A stretch of 64,000 nt of DNA from Clostridiaceae bacterium (GTDB taxonomy: Bacteria > Bacillota > Clostridia > Clostridiales > Clostridiaceae): positions 126,097 to 190,096 of the forward strand of contig CABIZX010000003.1 in the NCBI GenBank assembly GCA_902363375.1. Direction: 5' to 3'. Position 1 is the first letter of the stretch; every line of letters starts with the position of its first letter. A program made the translations under genes and the position numbers. Positions 60,915 through 64,000 of this stretch are shown here, in pieces. Below the pieces are notes generated by a model. The model was given only the letters and a program-made list of their open reading frames with translations. It did not search any database and was not told where the DNA came from.

Positions 60915-62012
60915 GTGAAAGAAAAAAGAAGCATAATTTTAGCTGGCGGAATTATTGGTTTGTTATCTGTAGCTTTAGTGTATTTTGGAAACCCTAAAAA
61001 TATGGGAGCATGTATAGCATGTTTCTTAAGGGATACGGCAGGGGCTCTCGGGTTACATAGAGCTGAAGTTGTACAGTATATAAGACCAGAAATCATAGGC
61101 ATAATCTTAGGTGCCTTTATAATTGCACTATGCACAAAAGAATTTAAAGTAAAAGGTGGCTCTTCACCATTCCTAAGATTCATTCTTGGAGCTATAGTTA
61201 TGATAGGAGCATTAGTATTTTTAGGATGTCCACTTAGAATGGTTCTTAGAATTGCTGGAGGAGACTTAAATGCTATAGTAGGATTACTTGGCTTTTCAGC
61301 AGGAATATTTATTGGAATTCAATTCTTAAATAGAGGATTCACTTTAAAGAGAAATTATAATTTAAATACAGCAGAGGGTTATGCAATGCCGGTTATAGCA
61401 ATGATGTTATTAGTATTATTAATATCTGCTCCAGCATTTATATTCTTTAGCTCAAAGGGGCCAGGATCTATGCATGCACCTATATGGATTGCTTTAGTAG
61501 CTGGACTTATTATAGGGGTTGTATCACAAAGAACAAGACTTTGTATGGTAGGTGGAATTAGGGATTTAATCATGTTTAAAGATAGCTATTTAATGTGGGG
61601 ATTCATATCTATCTTTGTAGTAACATTGATAGGAAATTTAGTATTAGGAAACTTTAAATTAGGTTTTGTAGAGCAACCTATAGCACATAATGATGCTCTA
61701 TGGAACTTTATGGGTATGGTAGTTGCAGGATGGGGTTCAGTACTTTTAGGTGGATGTCCATTAAGACAATTAATACTTGCGGGAGAAGGAAATGCAGATT
61801 CTGCAATAACAATTATGGGGATGATTGTAGGAGCAGCTTTTGCACATAACTTTGGATTAGCATCTTCAGCAGAAGGTCCTACTGGTAATGGTAAAGTTGC
61901 AGTATTTATAGGTATAGCAATTTTACTAGGAATATCCTATTTCTGTATGAATAAATCATTTAATATTAGTACAAGTAAGGCTGATAGTAAAGGTGGTGTT
62001 TCTATTGGTTAA
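60915..62012 (+). CDS. yedE: YedE family selenium/sulfur transport membrane protein
   Basis: The 365-residue protein has about ten membrane segments and two copies of the YeeE/YedE cysteine motif: LGCPLRMVLRIAGGD (about 102-116) and LGGCPLRQLILAGEGN (about 278-293). Members of this branch are tied to selenium metabolism by gene neighbourhood and are thought to import selenium or sulfur species. It starts at GTG behind GGGAGGGAG. The TusA-like gene overlaps its end, and a DUF3343 gene follows, the standard selenium trio. Confidence 0.9.
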   Translation: MKEKRSIILAGGIIGLLSVALVYFGNPKNMGACIACFLRDTAGALGLHRAEVVQYIRPEIIGIILGAFIIALCTKEFKVKGGSSPFLRFILGAIVMIGALVFLGCPLRMVLRIAGGDLNAIVGLLGFSAGIFIGIQFLNRGFTLKRNYNLNTAEGYAMPVIAMMLLVLLISAPAFIFFSSKGPGSMHAPIWIALVAGLIIGVVSQRTRLCMVGGIRDLIMFKDSYLMWGFISIFVVTLIGNLVLGNFKLGFVEQPIAHNDALWNFMGMVVAGWGSVLLGGCPLRQLILAGEGNADSAITIMGMIVGAAFAHNFGLASSAEGPTGNGKVAVFIGIAILLGISYFCMNKSFNISTSKADSKGGVSIG

Positions 62013-62211
62013 AATAGATGCAAGAGGAATGAGTTGTCCTCAACCAGTATTAATGGCTAAAAAAGCGTTAAGTAAAAATAAAGATGGATTTGAGATATTA
62101 GTTGATAACAATGTAGCTAAAGAGAATGTTTCAAGATTCATTAAAAGTGCTGGATTTAAAGCAGAAGTTTCAGAAGTCGAAGAAGATTATTTAATAAAGG
62201 TAGTCAAATAG
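62005..62211 (+). CDS. TusA/YedF-like sulfur or selenium carrier, single domain
   Basis: I choose TTG 62005 (VKIDARGMSCPQPVLMAKKA), six bases after AGGTGGTG; the GTG 61993 lies inside that ribosome site. The 68-residue product is a TusA fold with the carrier cysteine in RGMSCPQPV (about residue 11). The full-length selenium protein YedF has a C-terminal DsrE-like domain after this part; it is absent here, so this is the stand-alone form. It overlaps the yedE stop by eight bases and leads straight to the DUF3343 gene. Confidence 0.87.
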   Translation: MVKIDARGMSCPQPVLMAKKALSKNKDGFEILVDNNVAKENVSRFIKSAGFKAEVSEVEEDYLIKVVK

Positions 62212-62213
62212 TT

Positions 62214-62450
62214 ATGCAGTATATCGGAGTTTTTTTTACTCATTCAGGAGCTATAAAGTATCACAGATATTTAAATAGCATTGAAATAATTAATGAAACT
62301 ATGCCGGTACCAAGAAGACTTAGTTCAAATTGTGGAATTGGAGTTAAATTTAATACAGACAGAGATATAAATAGTATGATAACTGAAGATATTGAAAAGA
62401 TATTTAAAGTAGAGGATAACAAAAATATTCTTGTATATGAATGTGAGTAA
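62214..62450 (+). CDS. DUF3343 family protein (putative Se/S carrier)
   Basis: The 78-residue protein starts two bases after the TusA-like gene. Features typical of the family are the N-terminal GVFFTHSGAIKYHRYL and the conserved PVPRRLSSNCGIGVKF (about 32-47) with a single cysteine, Cys40, that may carry selenium or sulfur. The function has not been shown biochemically; the link to selenium is from gene neighbourhood with yedE and yedF, which holds here too. A terminator follows. Confidence 0.88.
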   Translation: MQYIGVFFTHSGAIKYHRYLNSIEIINETMPVPRRLSSNCGIGVKFNTDRDINSMITEDIEKIFKVEDNKNILVYECE

Positions 62451-62453
62451 GCA

Positions 62454-62488
62454 AAAAGAATCTATCATTTAAAGATAGATTCTTTTTT
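62454..62488 (+). terminator. Terminator of the selenium gene trio
   Basis: A 13-bp perfect stem (AAAAGAATCTATC with its complement) and a 7-base loop are followed by TTT. Confidence 0.88.
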
Positions 62489-62613
62489 TATTAAGTGTAA
62501 TAATAAAGTTTGAAACAAGAATTTTAGATTTATATATAGTTAATTATGTGATATAAAGTATATACATAATATATTTGTAAATTTATACTATGATAATAAA
62601 AGAGGTGCTATAT

Positions 62614-63309
62614 ATGGAAGAAAAGATATCTATTTTAGTAGTAGAAGATGATGTTGATATAAATGGTTTATTATGTAGAATTCTTAAAAAGCAAAATTAT
62701 GAAGTTATCAGTGCATATTCAGGTAGTGAAGCTAGAATGTGTATTAATATGTATAATTATGATTTAATACTTTTAGATTTAATGCTACCAGGATTAAGTG
62801 GTGAGGAATTAATAGGAGAAATAAGAAAAAGTAAGACTATGCCTATTATAATTATTTCTGCAAAAATTGAAATTGAAGATAAGGTTAAACTGTTAAAGCT
62901 TGGAGCAGATGACTATATTACTAAACCATTTGAAATAAGTGAAGTAACAGCTAGAGTTGAAGCTCAACTAAGAAGGTATAAGAGGTTTAATCATACAGAG
63001 CATGAAGAGCCATTATTGACTTATAAAAATTTAGTGCTTGATAGAGAGGCTATGAAAGTTACTGTGAAGGGAAATGATCTTGTATTAACTGTAAGAGAGT
63101 TTTCTATATTGGAACTTTTATTAAGGCATCCTAAAAAGGTATTTACTAGAGAAAATCTATATAAAAATGTATGGAATGAAGAGTTCTATGGAGAAGATAA
63201 TACCGTAAATGTACATATTAGCAATATTAGAGCTAAGATTTCAAAGATAGATAAAGATACCGAATATATAAAAACCATATGGGGTGTAGGTTTTACCATG
63301 GCTGAATAA
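62614..63309 (+). CDS. OmpR/PhoB family response regulator
   Basis: The start is ATG 62614 (MEEKISILVVEDD), six bases after AGAGGTG; an upstream in-frame ATG precedes that site. The 231 residues have an N-terminal receiver with acidic pocket VVEDD, phospho-acceptor Asp in DLILLDLMLPG (about 54) and switch Lys in DDYITKPFE (about 104). The C-terminal winged helix has LTVREFSILELLLRHPKKVF and NTVNVHISNIRAKI. No histidine kinase gene is adjacent within the window. The next gene is an ABC transporter ATPase, a frequent partner in bacitracin-type resistance modules; the kinase may lie beyond the right edge. Confidence 0.93.
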   Translation: MEEKISILVVEDDVDINGLLCRILKKQNYEVISAYSGSEARMCINMYNYDLILLDLMLPGLSGEELIGEIRKSKTMPIIIISAKIEIEDKVKLLKLGADDYITKPFEISEVTARVEAQLRRYKRFNHTEHEEPLLTYKNLVLDREAMKVTVKGNDLVLTVREFSILELLLRHPKKVFTRENLYKNVWNEEFYGEDNTVNVHISNIRAKISKIDKDTEYIKTIWGVGFTMAE

Positions 63310-63369
63310 CCCTAAATATTCTTTGCAATATATAAGATATAGGTTAAATGTTATGTAAGGGTATTTAAA

Positions 63370-63431
63370 AGGTTATAAACTTTATGATTTCTTTAACTTT
63401 TCTTAAGTGTTTATTGAAGGTTAAACTTTAT
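63370..63431 (+). promoter_or_regulatory. Possible response-regulator binding repeats ahead of the ABC genes
   Basis: AGGTTATAAACTTTAT (63370-63385) and AGGTTAAACTTTAT (63418-63431) form a direct repeat 48 bases apart in the promoter region of the ABC transporter gene. Binding by the neighbouring regulator is a guess. Confidence 0.3.
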
Positions 63432-63466
63432 AATAAAGACAATAGCAAAAGGAAAGGTTGATATTT

Positions 63467-64000
63467 ATGAAAGAAAGTGTATTAATTACAAGAAATTTAA
63501 GTAAGCACTATGGAAAATTTGAAGCATTAAAATCTACTAGCATAGATATAAAAAAAGGTGAAATATATGGTTTAGTAGGAAAAAATGGTGCCGGAAAGAC
63601 TACATTATTAAGGATGATTGCTGGTCAGACAATGCCAACTAGCGGTGAAGTAGAGTTGTTTTCAGAAACTACTCCTAAAGGGCTTGATGATTCAAGAAAG
63701 AGGATAGGGGCAATGATTGAAACTCCAAGTTTCTTTCCATATCTAACAGCGGCAGAAAATCTTGAGTATTATAGAATACAAAGAGGCATACCAGATTCTG
63801 ATTGCATTAAACAATTACTTAAAGAAGTTGGACTTAGCGATACTAAAAAGAAAAAGTTTAAAAGTTTTTCACTAGGAATGAAGCAGAGATTAGGATTAGC
63901 TCTTGCTATGATGAATAATCCAGATTTTCTAGTACTAGATGAACCTATAAATGGACTTGATCCAATGGGAATAGTGGAAATTCGTAATCTTTTATTAAAA
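63467..64000 (+). CDS. ABC transporter ATP-binding protein, BcrA type, 5' part
   Basis: The gene starts at ATG 63467 behind AAAGGAAAGG and is open to the window edge, giving 178 residues. Walker A GLVGKNGAGKTTLLRM (about 35-50), the signature FSLGMKQRLGLALAM (about 133-147) and Walker B FLVLDEPINGLDP (about 153-165) are complete. ETPSFFPYLTAAENL is typical of the bacitracin/lantibiotic self-protection group (BcrA, NisF, CprA-like). With the response regulator upstream it probably forms an antimicrobial-peptide response unit; the permease should follow outside the window. Confidence 0.93.
   Translation, partial: MKESVLITRNLSKHYGKFEALKSTSIDIKKGEIYGLVGKNGAGKTTLLRMIAGQTMPTSGEVELFSETTPKGLDDSRKRIGAMIETPSFFPYLTAAENLEYYRIQRGIPDSDCIKQLLKEVGLSDTKKKKFKSFSLGMKQRLGLALAMMNNPDFLVLDEPINGLDPMGIVEIRNLLLK

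Overview
The window is a 64 kb piece of chromosome from a low-G+C, strictly anaerobic, spore-forming Firmicute, most likely a Clostridium. The reasons are the AT-rich DNA, the murA-spoIID-spoIIQ-spoIIID-mreB block, the spore protein YyaC, anaerobic cobalamin synthesis (cbiK type), AsrABC sulfite reductase, a glycine-reductase-type selenoprotein, and S-box, FMN, cobalamin and raiA RNAs. Apart from one short decayed island, gene order and base composition look like ordinary core chromosome.

Layout. 1-5.8 kb: 3' end of murA, then sporulation and cell-shape genes, yyaC, and an unknown membrane-anchored protein. 6.0-6.8 kb: seven tRNA genes (Tyr-Val-Thr twice, then Tyr) in a 288-bp tandem duplication, with a clear promoter and terminator. 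7.0-12.5 kb: SAM riboswitch and metK, recD2, a degenerate ComFA-like gene and comFC. 12.5-17.5 kb: raiA noncoding RNA, hpf, secA and prfB with its programmed +1 frameshift. 17.5-33 kb: housekeeping and unknown genes (M28 peptidase, tex, FMN riboswitch and ribU, rimI-tsaB-tsaE, an HD-GYP protein, a CBS-ACT protein, tRNA-Trp, a glycolipid glycosyltransferase, several membrane proteins). 33.2-44.9 kb: cobalamin riboswitch and cbiKACDETLFGHJ, followed by the cobalt transporter genes cbiMNQ without cbiO. 45.1-49.7 kb: two Fur-like palindromes, a Crp/Fnr regulator, a formate/nitrite/hydrosulfide-type channel and asrABC.

49.9-56.8 kb is the most interesting part. A sigma-54 enhancer-binding regulator is followed by a canonical -24/-12 promoter. 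Behind it lies an operon of a GrdE-type pyruvoyl proprotein, a GrdB/F/H-type selenoprotein (in-frame TGA read as selenocysteine, with a SECIS-like hairpin just after it), an alanine dehydrogenase-family enzyme and an NhaC-family antiporter. No GrdA, GrdC or GrdD is present, so this looks like a dedicated substrate-binding module that plugs into a reductase core encoded elsewhere. Its substrate cannot be read from sequence. Selenium genes follow at 59.6-62.5 kb (cysteine desulfurase-like protein, YedE, a TusA-like protein and a DUF3343 protein), which fits a local selenium theme.

56.9-58.75 kb is a decayed mobile island bracketed by near-identical 23-bp inverted repeats. It holds a frameshifted phage terminase remnant, a membrane protein with an A-tract frameshift, an XRE regulator with a strong operator, and what may be a transposase remnant. 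The window ends in an orphan OmpR-type response regulator and the 5' part of an ABC transporter ATPase gene.
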